Numbered from the stretch's first letter, positions 15,901 through 24,778 are shown. The stretch: DNA of 64,000 nucleotides from Laedolimicola ammoniilytica (GCF_025567165.1 NZ_JAOQKC010000003.1:62001-126000), one strand, 5' to 3'. The notes: generated by a model from the letters alone, not told the origin. A program made the numbers and translations.

Positions 15901-16570
15901 GGCGTGTATTTTCGATCTGGACGGCACTCTTTGCGACAGCGTGGAGTCCATCGCCTGCAGTGCGAATCATGCGCTTCGGGATTTTGGCATGAAAGAGGCC
16001 ACCATAGAAGAATATAAGGTATTTGTGGGCGACGGGGTAGACACCCTGATCCGACGACTGCTGCGTTTTGGCGGCGATGAGGCGTGCGAAGGCTTTGAAA
16101 AAGTGAGAGACCGCTACATGGAATATTTCAAAGAAGGCTGCCTTTACAACGTAAAGCCTTATCCGGGCATCGTAGCTACCTTAAAAGAGCTGAAAAAACA
16201 GGGGGCGAAAATCGCCGTGCTGTCCAATAAACCGGACGCCAATACCAAGAACGTCATTCGCACCGTATTTCCGGAGGGAAACCTGTTTGACTGGATCCAG
16301 GGTCAGTCCGAAGCCTTCCCGAAGAAGCCGGATCCGGCCGGGGCGCTCCATATCGCGGAGCAGTTCGGCGTAAAACCGGAGGAATGCATGTACCTGGGCG
16401 ATACCAGCACGGATATGAAGACCGGAACGGCAGCGGGCATGTACACCGTAGGCGTACTCTGGGGATTCCGGGATGAGCAGGAACTCAGGGAAAATGGCTC
16501 CGACGCCATCGCGCGGCAGGCAGAGGAGATTGCGGACATCTACAGACAGGGAGGAAGGTTACATGATTAA
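15890..16570 (+). CDS. HAD phosphatase, phosphoglycolate phosphatase-like
   Basis: This 226-residue HAD subfamily I hydrolase has motif I FDLDGTLCDS with nucleophile D9 and acid/base D11, motif II VLSNKPD, the lysine of motif III in KKPDP, and motif IV YLGDTSTDM. The cap is a small helical domain between motifs I and II, as in Gph/PGP-type enzymes. It is translationally linked to maf (11-nt overlap) and to the next HAD gene (8-nt overlap). The substrate cannot be told from sequence. Small phosphate esters such as 2-phosphoglycolate are the family norm. Confidence 0.88.
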   Translation: MSFKACIFDLDGTLCDSVESIACSANHALRDFGMKEATIEEYKVFVGDGVDTLIRRLLRFGGDEACEGFEKVRDRYMEYFKEGCLYNVKPYPGIVATLKELKKQGAKIAVLSNKPDANTKNVIRTVFPEGNLFDWIQGQSEAFPKKPDPAGALHIAEQFGVKPEECMYLGDTSTDMKTGTAAGMYTVGVLWGFRDEQELRENGSDAIARQAEEIADIYRQGGRLHD

Positions 16571-17348
16571 ACTGATATGCAGCGATATCGATGGAACACT
16601 GCTTCCCGAGGGAACCGCAGAGATTAACCCGGAGATCTTCGAGGTCATCCGGAAGCTGAAAGAAAAAGATATCCTGTTCGCGGCGGCCAGCGGAAGACCC
16701 TATTCCAGCATGGTCAAGCTGTTTGAATCGGTGAAGGACGATATTATCTTTGTGTCAGAAAATGGAGCTTACGTATGCTGCCGTGGGTATCTGATGTCAG
16801 AAGAAGTCATCGAGTGGCGAGATGTATGCGAATGGGTAGAGGAAGTGCGGAAGATTCCGGATGCCAGCTTTACCCTGGACGCGGAGGGCGGGCTTTATTC
16901 CGAAAGCAGGGATCCGGAGTTCCTGGATCTGGTCCGTCTGGGCTACCGCAGTCAGCTGACCATCGTAAAAGACGCGCTGGCGGAAAGACGTCACATCAAT
17001 AAAATATCCGTGTATCGGAAGCATGACATTGAGAAAGTGGCGGAGGACATGGTGCCCCGTTGGTCCAGGCGTCTGCACTGTACCATTGCCGGGGATATCT
17101 GGCTGGACTTCATGAGTAAAGAGTCCAACAAGGGACATGCCATCCGGGAAATCCAGAAGATACTGCGCATCAGCCCGGATGAGACCATGGTTTTCGGTGA
17201 TAACCTGAATGACCTGGAAATGCTGGCCGCGGCCACGGAGAGCTATGCTGTAGCCAATGCGGCAGAACCGGTCAGAAAAGCGGCGAAGCACATCGCCGAC
17301 AGCAACGTGAACGACGGCGTACTGAAAGTCATCCGAACCTTATTGTAA
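16563..17348 (+). CDS. Cof-type HAD-IIB family phosphatase
   Basis: This 261-residue protein has motif I CSDIDGTLLPEG, motif II AAASGRPYSS, a C2B-type cap between motifs II and III, SKESNKGHAI with the motif III lysine, and motif IV FGDNLNDLEML. These place it in the Cof/YidA sugar-phosphate phosphatase group. A longer frame from 16473 lies inside the previous gene. The ATG at 16563 has an AGGAAGG site and begins right before motif I. It overlaps the upstream HAD gene by 8 nt. Specificity of this group is broad and unresolved here. Confidence 0.9.
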   Translation: MIKLICSDIDGTLLPEGTAEINPEIFEVIRKLKEKDILFAAASGRPYSSMVKLFESVKDDIIFVSENGAYVCCRGYLMSEEVIEWRDVCEWVEEVRKIPDASFTLDAEGGLYSESRDPEFLDLVRLGYRSQLTIVKDALAERRHINKISVYRKHDIEKVAEDMVPRWSRRLHCTIAGDIWLDFMSKESNKGHAIREIQKILRISPDETMVFGDNLNDLEMLAAATESYAVANAAEPVRKAAKHIADSNVNDGVLKVIRTLL

Positions 17349-17380
17349 CGCAGGATAGAAACAAAAAAGGAGAGCATACT

Positions 17381-17644
17381 ATGAACGAATATACCGAAGA
17401 ATGTCTGAAAACCTTTCTGAAAAAACAGGGCCAGCTTTTTGACGAGCCTGTGGCCGGGACCATGGAGGAAGCAGAAGACTTCCTGGAGGACTGCATGGCA
17501 GTCGTGGTGGACAGTCTCAGTGCGGTCCGCGATTATCTGGAAGAGAGCGGCATGGACGCAAGCGGCATGAGCGACGAGGAACTGGAGGAGACCGCGGAGG
17601 TCTTTGCCCTGGAAGACGGAACCTACCTGATCGTGGAGGGCTAA
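17381..17644 (+). CDS. Small acidic protein of unknown function
   Basis: This 87-residue, strongly acidic, helix-rich protein (many Glu and Asp) has no membrane segment or signal peptide. The sequence MNEYTEECLKTFLKKQGQLF leads into a region predicted to be alpha-helical and ends ALEDGTYLIVEG. AAGGAG precedes the ATG. It sits between the Cof-type phosphatase and the PrsA-like gene. The ribosome binding site of the latter (GGAGGG) is inside its last codons, so translation may be coupled. No function can be assigned. A cytosolic partner protein is one possibility, but nothing in the sequence proves it. Confidence 0.75.
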   Translation: MNEYTEECLKTFLKKQGQLFDEPVAGTMEEAEDFLEDCMAVVVDSLSAVRDYLEESGMDASGMSDEELEETAEVFALEDGTYLIVEG

Positions 17645-17650
17645 ATATCT

Positions 17651-18649
17651 ATGAGAAAAACCATCAGACGGGGGGCGGCTGCATTGCTTGCAGCCATCGT
17701 ACTGACGGGCAGTCTCAGCGGCTGCAGCGTACTGAAAAACACCCGGGTCGTCCTGACCACAGGCCTGTCCGGGGATCAGCTTTTTAAAATCGGCAAGAGC
17801 GTCTGTAGCCTGCCGGAGGCCATGATCTATGTCATGGACTACAAGCAGCAGTATGAGAATGCCTATGGCGTGGAAATGTGGCAGCATGATTTCGGCGGCA
17901 TGACACTGGAAGAATATGTAAAAGACACGATTATTGCCCAGCTGGCCTCCATCAAAGCCGTGACATTGCTGGCCAAAGAAAACAATGTCACCCTGGACGA
18001 CGCTGAGAAGCAGAAAATCAGCCAGGCCGCCGACGAATACTACAGCGCCCTGACCGACGACCAGAAAGCATACATGGGCGTAGAAAAAGACGACGTCGAA
18101 GAGCTCTGTACCGCCCACGTTCTGTCCGAAAAAGTCTACGACGAGATCACCAAGGATGTGAATACGGAAGTCAGCGACGACGAGGCCCGCATCATCACCA
18201 TCCAGCAGATCCGACTGGACAGCCTGGAAAACGCCGAGATTGTCAAAGCCCGCCTGGACGAGGGCAAAGACTTCGGCACCGTGGCCGCCGCTTACAACAA
18301 AGACACCCAGACCACCATCACTCTGGGGCGCGGCGAAAAAGAAGCCGCCTACGAAGAGGCAGCTTTCTCCCTGGAAAACGACGAAATCAGCGACATCATC
18401 GAAACCTCTGACGGCTACTACATCCTGAAATGCGTCAATAACTTCGACCGGGACGCCACCGAGGCCAACAAAGACACCCTGATCAAAAAACGCCGCGACG
18501 AAACATTCAACGCCGCCTACGAAGCCATGATGGCGGATACACCATCCGAGTTCAACCGCCACAAATGGAACAAAGTCCACTTCGCCGACTATAGCGGCGA
18601 AGCCGCTCCAAATTTCATGACCATCTATACGAAGTATTTCAGTTCTTAA
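17651..18649 (+). CDS. PrsA/SurA-like peptidyl-prolyl isomerase lipoprotein
   Basis: This 332-residue extracytoplasmic foldase has a lipoprotein signal peptide with lipobox LSGC near residue 25. A SurA-like helical N-region follows, then a parvulin (PpiC) domain at about 185 to 275 (IITIQQIRLDS ... FGTVAAAYNKD ... SDGYYILKCVN), and a short tail. Such proteins help fold exported proteins at the membrane-wall interface in Gram-positives. It would be processed by a type II signal peptidase such as the LspA encoded at 47786. The codons are unusually rich in C at third positions. It is followed by a long palindrome that also ends the convergent aminotransferase gene. Confidence 0.88.
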   Translation: MRKTIRRGAAALLAAIVLTGSLSGCSVLKNTRVVLTTGLSGDQLFKIGKSVCSLPEAMIYVMDYKQQYENAYGVEMWQHDFGGMTLEEYVKDTIIAQLASIKAVTLLAKENNVTLDDAEKQKISQAADEYYSALTDDQKAYMGVEKDDVEELCTAHVLSEKVYDEITKDVNTEVSDDEARIITIQQIRLDSLENAEIVKARLDEGKDFGTVAAAYNKDTQTTITLGRGEKEAAYEEAAFSLENDEISDIIETSDGYYILKCVNNFDRDATEANKDTLIKKRRDETFNAAYEAMMADTPSEFNRHKWNKVHFADYSGEAAPNFMTIYTKYFSS

Positions 18650-18723
18650 CAGGCACCAGCAGAGCGCCCCGCGCAAATGCGTCCATCCCCATTCCCACCC
18701 GGAATGTCAAGTTGTTCCCGTCA

Positions 18724-18897
18724 AAGACAGAAAAAGAACGGGCGGGGGAAACTCTTCTAAGCGTGTGTCCGGCTTTTCGCGCACTGCAGTCTGACTGGAG
18801 CGGACTTGTTAAAGTCCGAGCCAGCCAGACTGCTGTCCGTGAAACGTCCGAACACTCCAGAAGAATTTCCCCCGCCCGTTCTTTTTCGTCCGTCTTA
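18724..18897. repeat. Long imperfect palindrome between convergent genes
   Basis: An inverted repeat of about 80 to 85 nt per arm is centred near 18809. The outer arms share GAACGGGCGGGGGAAA and its complement (left from 18734, right from 18866). The apex is CGGACTT (18801-18807), loop GTTA, AAGTCCG (18812-18818). The middle arms pair with mismatches. The right end reaches the stop codon of the aminotransferase gene. It could be a bidirectional terminator, a dispersed palindromic repeat, or a MITE-like element. It codes for nothing convincing. Confidence 0.88.
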
Positions 18898-19989
18898 AAG
18901 TAACTCACGCAAGCATTCCAAAAGCTCCGTATTCTTTTCCGGACTCATAAAGCAAAACCGGAAAAACCTCTCATCCAAAAACGGAAACGTAGAACAATTC
19001 CGAATCATAAGACCCCGCCGGATGGCATGCTCAAACAGATCATCCGCATCCACGCCCGGTTTCAGAATCTTCACCAGCATAAAGTTTGCCGTCGGCTTAT
19101 AAACCTTCACCGTTCCCCAGGTTTTCATTTCTTCATAACACCGGGTTCGTTCCGAATCAATGAGCTCCCGCGTCTCTTGGATATACTCATTATCCGAGAA
19201 CATCAACTCCCCGGCCACAGCCGCCAAGCTGTTAATGGTCCACGGATTCTTATGCGTATTAATATACTTCAGCAGATCCGCATTCCCTGTCACCGCGTAC
19301 CCGAGCCTCAGTCCCGGTGAAGCGAAAAATTTTGACACGCCGCGCAGCACCACCAGATTATTGTAAAAACGGGTCAGCGGAATCGAATCCACTGCCGCCG
19401 CGTCTGGCGCAAACTCCACATAAGTCTCATCCACCATCACAAAAATATCAAACCGTTTACACTCATCCAGAATCTTCCGCATCACATCCTGGGAGATAGC
19501 CGTGGAAGTAGGATTATTCGGATTGCAGATCACGAGTAAGTCAATACTCTCATTGAGCGCCGCCTTAAACGCAGAAAGATCCAGGACAAAATCGTCTTCC
19601 TCCTTCAGCGGAAAATAAAGGGACGTACCGCCGCCCAGGGAAATCTCCCGCTCATACTCCGAATAGGTCGGTCCCAGAATCAGCGCCTTCTTCGGATGCT
19701 CCATCTGAATAAACAGCGAAATCAGCTCTGTGGATCCATTGCCCACCAGAATACTCTCCACAGGCGCGCCCACATAAGCTCCGATCCGGCGGCGGAGCGA
19801 AGTGTACTCCCGATCCGGATAAGAAGTGATCGCGTCAATATGATCAATCAGTGAAGAACGAAGCTTCGGCGAAATCCCCAGGGGGTTCACATTCGCACTG
19901 AAGCTGGTAATATTTTCCTTTTTAATGCCGTAAACTTCCTCTATTTTCTCTAGGTCACTGCCATGGAAATGGTCTTTATGCTTAATCAT
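18895..19989 (-). CDS. PLP-dependent aminotransferase, HisC/CobD-like
   Basis: This 364-residue fold-type I PLP enzyme has NVNPLGISP at the start, GNGSTELISLF for the PLP-phosphate, NPNNPTS, DETYVEF, and the Schiff-base lysine in RGVSKFFASPGLRLGY. These motifs fit histidinol-phosphate aminotransferases and threonine-phosphate decarboxylases (CobD). The SANVNPLG start favours the CobD-like branch, but no cobalamin or histidine genes are nearby. The ATG is preceded by AGAGG. It is convergent with the PrsA-like gene and divergent from the DUF5717 operon. A defined reaction cannot be chosen from sequence alone. Confidence 0.85.
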   Translation of the reverse strand: MIKHKDHFHGSDLEKIEEVYGIKKENITSFSANVNPLGISPKLRSSLIDHIDAITSYPDREYTSLRRRIGAYVGAPVESILVGNGSTELISLFIQMEHPKKALILGPTYSEYEREISLGGGTSLYFPLKEEDDFVLDLSAFKAALNESIDLLVICNPNNPTSTAISQDVMRKILDECKRFDIFVMVDETYVEFAPDAAAVDSIPLTRFYNNLVVLRGVSKFFASPGLRLGYAVTGNADLLKYINTHKNPWTINSLAAVAGELMFSDNEYIQETRELIDSERTRCYEEMKTWGTVKVYKPTANFMLVKILKPGVDADDLFEHAIRRGLMIRNCSTFPFLDERFFRFCFMSPEKNTELLECLRELL

Positions 19990-20119
19990 AGTACATCCTC
20001 TTTCCTTGTGCTTTCTAAAAAATAATGATATACTGATTATAACTGTATTTCAGAAAAAAGCAATGAAAACCCATGAAAAGATAGAAAGCCGCGTCTGCGG
20101 CGGAAGGAGCGGAACATCC

Positions 20120-22675
20120 ATGCGGGCAAAGCTGGAACGAATCGCAGCAGGAAAAATAGAATACAAAAAGCCGGAGATGACCTTGTCTGAGTCCCTGATT
20201 ACCCTGAACTGCAAGCCGGGAGAAAAGGCGGAGGGCAGCTTCACGGTGACGGCGGATCGGCAGATCAAGGGCATCGTCTACGCTTCCTCTTGGCGGATGC
20301 AGGTGGAGCATCCGAGTTTCTCGGCCCGGACCGCGCGCATCGGCTACTGCTTCGACGCCCAGGGACTCTGGGGTGGCGAGGAGATCGAGGGAGAATTCTG
20401 CATCGTGTCCGAGGCGGGCGAATATCTGCTGCCCTACACGGTGCGGGTGGCAGCCCATGAGGAGCCAAAAGAAGAGAGCTACGCCTACTTCATTTCCGCA
20501 GACCCCATCGAACCGCTGCCGGAGGAGCAGATCGTCGAAGAAGCGGAACAGGTGACTTCTATTATTGAGGACACCGAACGGAAAGAACTGACGCCCCAGG
20601 AGGCGCTGGAGCTGGCCGACCAGATTAAGCGGGGCCGGAGACCGGAGGCTCAGGGCTTCCAGCGGGTGAAAGAGGCCTATCGGCGCTATGGCGGAAAAGA
20701 CCTGCTGTCCACCATCTGCTCTATCCTGATTAAAAATGGCAGTACCGACGAAGAGAGCTTCTGCTGGTATAAGCGGGGCGTGGAGCTGGAGCTGAAGATT
20801 ACGAACCTGTACGAGTATTTCATGCAGTCCGTGCCGGAGTCTTATAAAGAAAGTTTTCCACGGAACCTGCTCTTATATTTTCAGATGGATGACCGGGCTC
20901 TGAACAGCGCCCAGAGGGCTCTGCTTTACGCCAATGTGATCGAACATCAGCCGGAGGATTCCGACATCTACCGGAGATACCGGGATAAGATCGAAGCCTT
21001 CATGCTGGATCAGCTTCTGGAGCGCAGACTCAGTGAAAATATGACTGTGATCTACGACCGCTTTCTGGTGGAAGAGCTGCTGACCATTGATTTTGCCGAG
21101 GCTCTGGCGGACATTATGTTCCTCCGAAGATTCCGTTGCGCCGACCGGCGTATCCGACAGGTACAGGTGCTGTACGAGCAGCTGCAGCAGAAGATCGAAG
21201 TGCCGCTGATACACGGACAGGCGCTGATTCCGATTTATACGCCGGGGGCGGTCATTGTGCTGGTGGATGAACAGGGCAATTGCTATACCTCCAGCGTCCC
21301 CTATACGCTGACCCGGCTTCTGAATGAGCGCCGTTATGTGGATAAATGCCGGGAGCTGCTCCGTTACCACAGGGGTCTGTATCTCTATCTCTGCGACGGC
21401 ATGTCCCGGAGTCATGTGCTCACCGAAGAAAATGTGGAGAATTATAAGCGGGTGCTGAAGATAGACGGCTTCACAGCCCATTACAAAGAAGACGTGCGCC
21501 AGGAGATCCTGCAGTTTTACTACGCAAACCATGATTTGGAGGATCTGGATCAGGAATTCCTGGTGACCGAGACCACCCGGATGACGCCCAAGGATCGGGC
21601 TCGCTATGTGGAAATCCTGATTCTCCGGGGTGTGTACGGGGACGCTTGGGATATGATTCGGACTTATGACTATTCCATGGTGCGGGTGAAGCTGCTGCTG
21701 AAGCTGGCTGTCTGGAAAATGCGGGAGCTGGAGTACGAGGAGGACGCGTTTCTTCTGAAGCTCTGCCTCCATATCTTCCGGGAGCATAAATACAACGAAG
21801 GCATTCTGGAATATCTCTCCGGCTATTATTATGGTTCAGTGACGGTCATGGAGAAGGTCTGGAAAGAAGCCCATGCCTTCGAGCTGGACGTCTTTGACCT
21901 GGAAGAGCGGATCCTGGGGCAGATGCTATTTACCGGACAGGTGCGGGAAGAGGCCTACGGAATCTTTGAGGATTACAGGTCACTTGGCGGCGATGGCCTG
22001 GTGGCCCGGGCCTATCTTACCTGGATGAGCTGGCAGGATTTCGTCAGGGATGAGAGGGTGCCGGAAGGACTTTACGGGTACCTGGAGCAGGCCATTGCCT
22101 GGGAAGCCGGGCTGGCTCCCGTATGCGAACTGTCCTATTTGCGTTATTTATCCGGAAAACGGAAGCTGAGTGAGGCCGAAGAGCTGCGGGCAGAGCGGAT
22201 GACGAAGGTCTGCATTCAGAAGAAGCTTCGATTCTGCTTTATGAAGCCACTGCTGGCCCGGCTGGGACGTTCCGAGCTTTTGGAGGATAAGACCTTCGTG
22301 GAGTACCGGGCCAATCCGGAGCATAAGGTCATCCTCCATTATGTCATCGAGTCGCCCAGGATGAAAAACTGTAATTATGTGGCCGAACGCCTGTATCCGG
22401 TGGAACCTGGACTGTTCGTGAAGGAATTTACCCTGTTTTACGGCGATCGCCTGACCTGGTTTGTGACCGAGGAGGACGAAGAGGGCGAACATCCCACGCC
22501 GGATCGCAGCTTCGTGGAGGGGGAAGAGGATCCGCTGGTGACTGGCACCAAGTACGCCTCCGTCTATGAGATGGCCCGCTCCCTGTCCGAACACGACATG
22601 CCGACATTGGAGCGGCAGTATGAGGAATACGGAAAGAAGAAATTCCTGGTGGAAACCATGTTTTCCTTAAAATGA
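20120..22675 (+). CDS. DUF5717 family protein, first gene of a three-gene operon
   Basis: This 851-residue protein is recalled as DUF5717, a Clostridia family of unknown function. The N-terminal ~130 residues (ITLNCKPGEKAEGSFTVTADRQIKG... ending LPYTVRVA) are beta-rich and look like an immunoglobulin-type domain. The remainder is alpha-helical and repetitive, like a TPR/HEAT-type solenoid. No signal peptide, membrane segment or catalytic motif is seen. The ATG at 20120 (AAGGAG, 10 nt) is preferred over upstream in-frame starts because conserved sequence begins there. It is followed by a hairpin and then the DUF5716 actin-fold gene and a TPR gene. Confidence 0.75.
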   Translation: MRAKLERIAAGKIEYKKPEMTLSESLITLNCKPGEKAEGSFTVTADRQIKGIVYASSWRMQVEHPSFSARTARIGYCFDAQGLWGGEEIEGEFCIVSEAGEYLLPYTVRVAAHEEPKEESYAYFISADPIEPLPEEQIVEEAEQVTSIIEDTERKELTPQEALELADQIKRGRRPEAQGFQRVKEAYRRYGGKDLLSTICSILIKNGSTDEESFCWYKRGVELELKITNLYEYFMQSVPESYKESFPRNLLLYFQMDDRALNSAQRALLYANVIEHQPEDSDIYRRYRDKIEAFMLDQLLERRLSENMTVIYDRFLVEELLTIDFAEALADIMFLRRFRCADRRIRQVQVLYEQLQQKIEVPLIHGQALIPIYTPGAVIVLVDEQGNCYTSSVPYTLTRLLNERRYVDKCRELLRYHRGLYLYLCDGMSRSHVLTEENVENYKRVLKIDGFTAHYKEDVRQEILQFYYANHDLEDLDQEFLVTETTRMTPKDRARYVEILILRGVYGDAWDMIRTYDYSMVRVKLLLKLAVWKMRELEYEEDAFLLKLCLHIFREHKYNEGILEYLSGYYYGSVTVMEKVWKEAHAFELDVFDLEERILGQMLFTGQVREEAYGIFEDYRSLGGDGLVARAYLTWMSWQDFVRDERVPEGLYGYLEQAIAWEAGLAPVCELSYLRYLSGKRKLSEAEELRAERMTKVCIQKKLRFCFMKPLLARLGRSELLEDKTFVEYRANPEHKVILHYVIESPRMKNCNYVAERLYPVEPGLFVKEFTLFYGDRLTWFVTEEDEEGEHPTPDRSFVEGEEDPLVTGTKYASVYEMARSLSEHDMPTLERQYEEYGKKKFLVETMFSLK

Positions 22676-22677
22676 AG

Positions 22678-22705
22678 TTGGGGGGCAAAAGTTTTTTGTC
22701 CCCAA
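22678..22705 (+). promoter_or_regulatory. Intercistronic hairpin between DUF5717 and DUF5716 genes
   Basis: TTGGGGGGCAAAA pairs with TTTTGTCCCCAA (one bulged G, one G-T pair) just after the DUF5717 stop and before the AAGGAGG of the next gene. There is no T-run after the stem, so it may be a processing or stability element more than a terminator. Confidence 0.6.
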
Positions 22706-22726
22706 GGAACAAGGAGGTAACAGACA

Positions 22727-23839
22727 GTGGGAACCTTTGTAATCGGGTTTGATCTGGGAAATGAGACTTCGCAGATCTGCTGCTGGAATGAAAAATCAAA
22801 AGAGCCCGTCTCCGTGGCCGTGGAGCCCGGAACGGAGAAATACCGAATCCCTACGGAGACTACAGAAAGTTTCCTGAAAAAGGCTATGCGTCTTCTGAAG
22901 CCCTACGGCAAGATTCATGAGGCGGCGGCCGTGGTATTCTCTGTGGAGCAGGCGGACGAGCAGGCCGTGGCGGAGCTTCGGCGGCTTGCCATGCAGATGA
23001 TCGGCATTCCGGAGAGCCGGATTTTTGTTCAGTCCCGGGAGGAGAGTTTCTGTGCCTATGTGCTGCACCAGTCCCGGGAAATCTGGAGGCACCAGGCTGT
23101 ATTATTTGCCTGCGGGGGCGGAGAACTTCGAAGCACCGTGCTGAATGTGAACGGTCGGACCATTCCGGTCATGGCCCGGGCGGAGAAGGAGGAAAAATGG
23201 CAGGTCTCTTTCGGAAATTATACAGATACAGAGAAGGATCTGGCTCTGGCCGGTATTGCCCGCGATATCTTTGGCGGCCGTCCGGTATCCTCGGTATTCC
23301 TGGTGGGAGAGGGCTTCGATGGAAAATGGTATGAGGAGAGTCTGAAGATTCTCTGTGGCGCCGGAAAGCGCGTCTTCGCAGGCAATAATTTATTTGCCAA
23401 AGGGGCCTGTTACCGGGCTATGGATGAGCTGAAAAACCCGGAGGAGCGGGCGTATGTGTTTCTGGGCGAGGATAAGATTCCCTACAATGTGGGGCTTCGC
23501 GCGCCGGGGGCGGGCAGGGAGAGCCTGTATACACTTTTAAACGCGGGAACCAGCTGGTATGAGGCCAAGGCGGAGTGCGAGGCCCTGCTTTTAGAGGAAC
23601 CGGTGCTGGAATTTATCTTAAAACCCATGCAGGGAAATACGACCCTGCGGGAGAGCATGACGCTTACCGGTATTCCGGAGCGCCCTCCCAGGACCACCAG
23701 ACTTCACATCGCGGTGGAATTTGAAAGCGTGGAAAAGCTGCGGATAGAGGTTCGGGATCTGGGTTTTGGGGAGCTGTTCCCCTCCTCGGATCTGGTCTGG
23801 AATGAAGTGGTGGATCTGAGCCAGGAAGGAGGCGCGTGA
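22727..23839 (+). CDS. DUF5716 family protein with actin/Hsp70-like ATPase fold
   Basis: This 370-residue protein begins GTFVIGFDLGNETSQICCW, the phosphate-1 loop pattern of the actin/Hsp70/FGGY superfamily, with an acidic residue at position 9. A later LFACGGGELRSTVLNV stretch is in the place of the phosphate-2 loop but lacks the usual DxG, so ATP use is uncertain. FLVGEGF may be the adenosine motif. The last ~100 residues form a separate domain (RLHIAVEFESVEKLRIEVRD). I recall this as DUF5716. It starts with GTG and an AAGGAGG site. The next gene begins just after it, so the two are tightly coupled. Confidence 0.75.
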   Translation: MGTFVIGFDLGNETSQICCWNEKSKEPVSVAVEPGTEKYRIPTETTESFLKKAMRLLKPYGKIHEAAAVVFSVEQADEQAVAELRRLAMQMIGIPESRIFVQSREESFCAYVLHQSREIWRHQAVLFACGGGELRSTVLNVNGRTIPVMARAEKEEKWQVSFGNYTDTEKDLALAGIARDIFGGRPVSSVFLVGEGFDGKWYEESLKILCGAGKRVFAGNNLFAKGACYRAMDELKNPEERAYVFLGEDKIPYNVGLRAPGAGRESLYTLLNAGTSWYEAKAECEALLLEEPVLEFILKPMQGNTTLRESMTLTGIPERPPRTTRLHIAVEFESVEKLRIEVRDLGFGELFPSSDLVWNEVVDLSQEGGA

Positions 23840-23841
23840 GC

Positions 23842-24630
23842 ATGGGAGCGGTACTGATTTGCCGGGATGAGCTGGTAAAAAGTCCTTATTACATAGAAAG
23901 CATGGGCATCCGCCTGTACTCCATGGAGGAGCTGGCCTTTTTCCTGTATGAAAATATCTATCTGGTGGATCGCCAGATGCTGGGCGAGCGGCTCTGGGAC
24001 TGGCTTCGAAATGAGGCCCATAACCCGGAACTGGCCGAGAAGCTGAAAAAGGGAGACGAAGCCGGAAGCAGTATCCAGAATATGGTGCTGACGATTCTTC
24101 GGAGCGTCAACTATTATACCCAGGAAGAGCTGACGGAGCTGTCCTCCCGGATGAAGGTGCTGAACACCTACCAGGAGCAGGAGCGGATGAAGCTCCGGGC
24201 TGATGAATACTTCATCAATGACAACTATCTGGCGGCCATCTATGAATATGAGAAGATCCTGGATATCCGCCAGAGCGACCGGCTGGGCGTGGAATTTTAT
24301 GCTCATGTCTGGAATAATCTGGGCGTCTGCTATTGCCGCCTTTTCCAGTTCGGGCGGGCGGCGCAGGCATTCCGCACTTCCTGGCAGTACCAGAAGGATC
24401 CGGAGGTCTTAAAGGAGTACATATTTGCCATGCGTCTGGGATTGTCCGACGAAGACTTCGAGCAGGCCATGGATCTGCAGAACATCCGCGGAGAGCAGTT
24501 GGAGGAATACCTGGAGGATTACGAACGCCTGTGCGCAGAAGCCGGAGAACAACTGGAAAAACCGGAACATCTGGTGGAAAAGATCTACGATTTGGAGCGG
24601 GAGTACGAAAAAAATACCCGTTACGCGTAA
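23842..24630 (+). CDS. TPR-repeat protein of the DUF5717/DUF5716 operon
   Basis: This 262-residue soluble, helical protein has TPR-like repeats around residues 115 to 180 (LRADEYFINDNYLAAIYEYEKIL and VWNNLGVCYCRLFQFGRAAQAF). A Glu-rich helical end follows (LEEYLEDYERLCAEAG, then VEKIYDLEREYEKN), suited to protein-protein contact. The ATG at 23842 lies 9 nt from AAGGAGG and is preferred to the GTG 6 nt earlier. It directly follows the DUF5716 gene. With the solenoid-like DUF5717 protein and the actin-fold protein it could form a complex. No established function is known to me. Confidence 0.8.
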   Translation: MGAVLICRDELVKSPYYIESMGIRLYSMEELAFFLYENIYLVDRQMLGERLWDWLRNEAHNPELAEKLKKGDEAGSSIQNMVLTILRSVNYYTQEELTELSSRMKVLNTYQEQERMKLRADEYFINDNYLAAIYEYEKILDIRQSDRLGVEFYAHVWNNLGVCYCRLFQFGRAAQAFRTSWQYQKDPEVLKEYIFAMRLGLSDEDFEQAMDLQNIRGEQLEEYLEDYERLCAEAGEQLEKPEHLVEKIYDLEREYEKNTRYA

Positions 24631-24638
24631 AAATGCGG

Positions 24639-24667
24639 TTGACAGAGCGTAAGGCAAATGATAAAAT
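24639..24667 (+). promoter_or_regulatory. Sigma-A promoter of the amino-acid ABC operon
   Basis: TTGACA at 24639-24644 and TAAAAT at 24662-24667 have a 17-nt spacer. They lie immediately after the TPR gene and give a leader of about 120 nt. Confidence 0.85.
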
Positions 24668-24764
24668 ACAACGGTACCACCGCTTTATCGTTGTACAGTA
24701 ACTCATTAGTAGAGAATGAAAGAACGAGCCTGAGAGTTCTGTGGATAAGGCCCAAAATAAAAGC

Positions 24765-24778
24765 GCCGCAAAAGCGGC
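24765..24778 (+). promoter_or_regulatory. Leader hairpin next to the ribosome binding site of the ABC binding-protein gene
   Basis: GCCGC, AAAA and GCGGC form a short stable stem 3 nt before GGGAGG. Its position suggests an effect on translation or RNA stability. No known riboswitch or T-box consensus was recognised in the leader. Confidence 0.45.

Noticed and set aside
17243..18676. 477-codon minus-strand open frame opposite the small acidic and PrsA-like genes
   Set aside because: It is antisense to well-supported genes with signal peptide and parvulin domain; the long frame follows from the codon bias of the sense strand.
18639..18908. Short ORFs on both strands across the palindrome (18639-18908 minus, 18712-18903 plus)
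   Set aside because: They are similar only because the DNA is palindromic; neither has a ribosome binding site or resembles a known protein.
18895..19989. Firm assignment as CobD or HisC
   Set aside because: The motifs fit both groups and there are no cobalamin or histidine genes in the neighbourhood.
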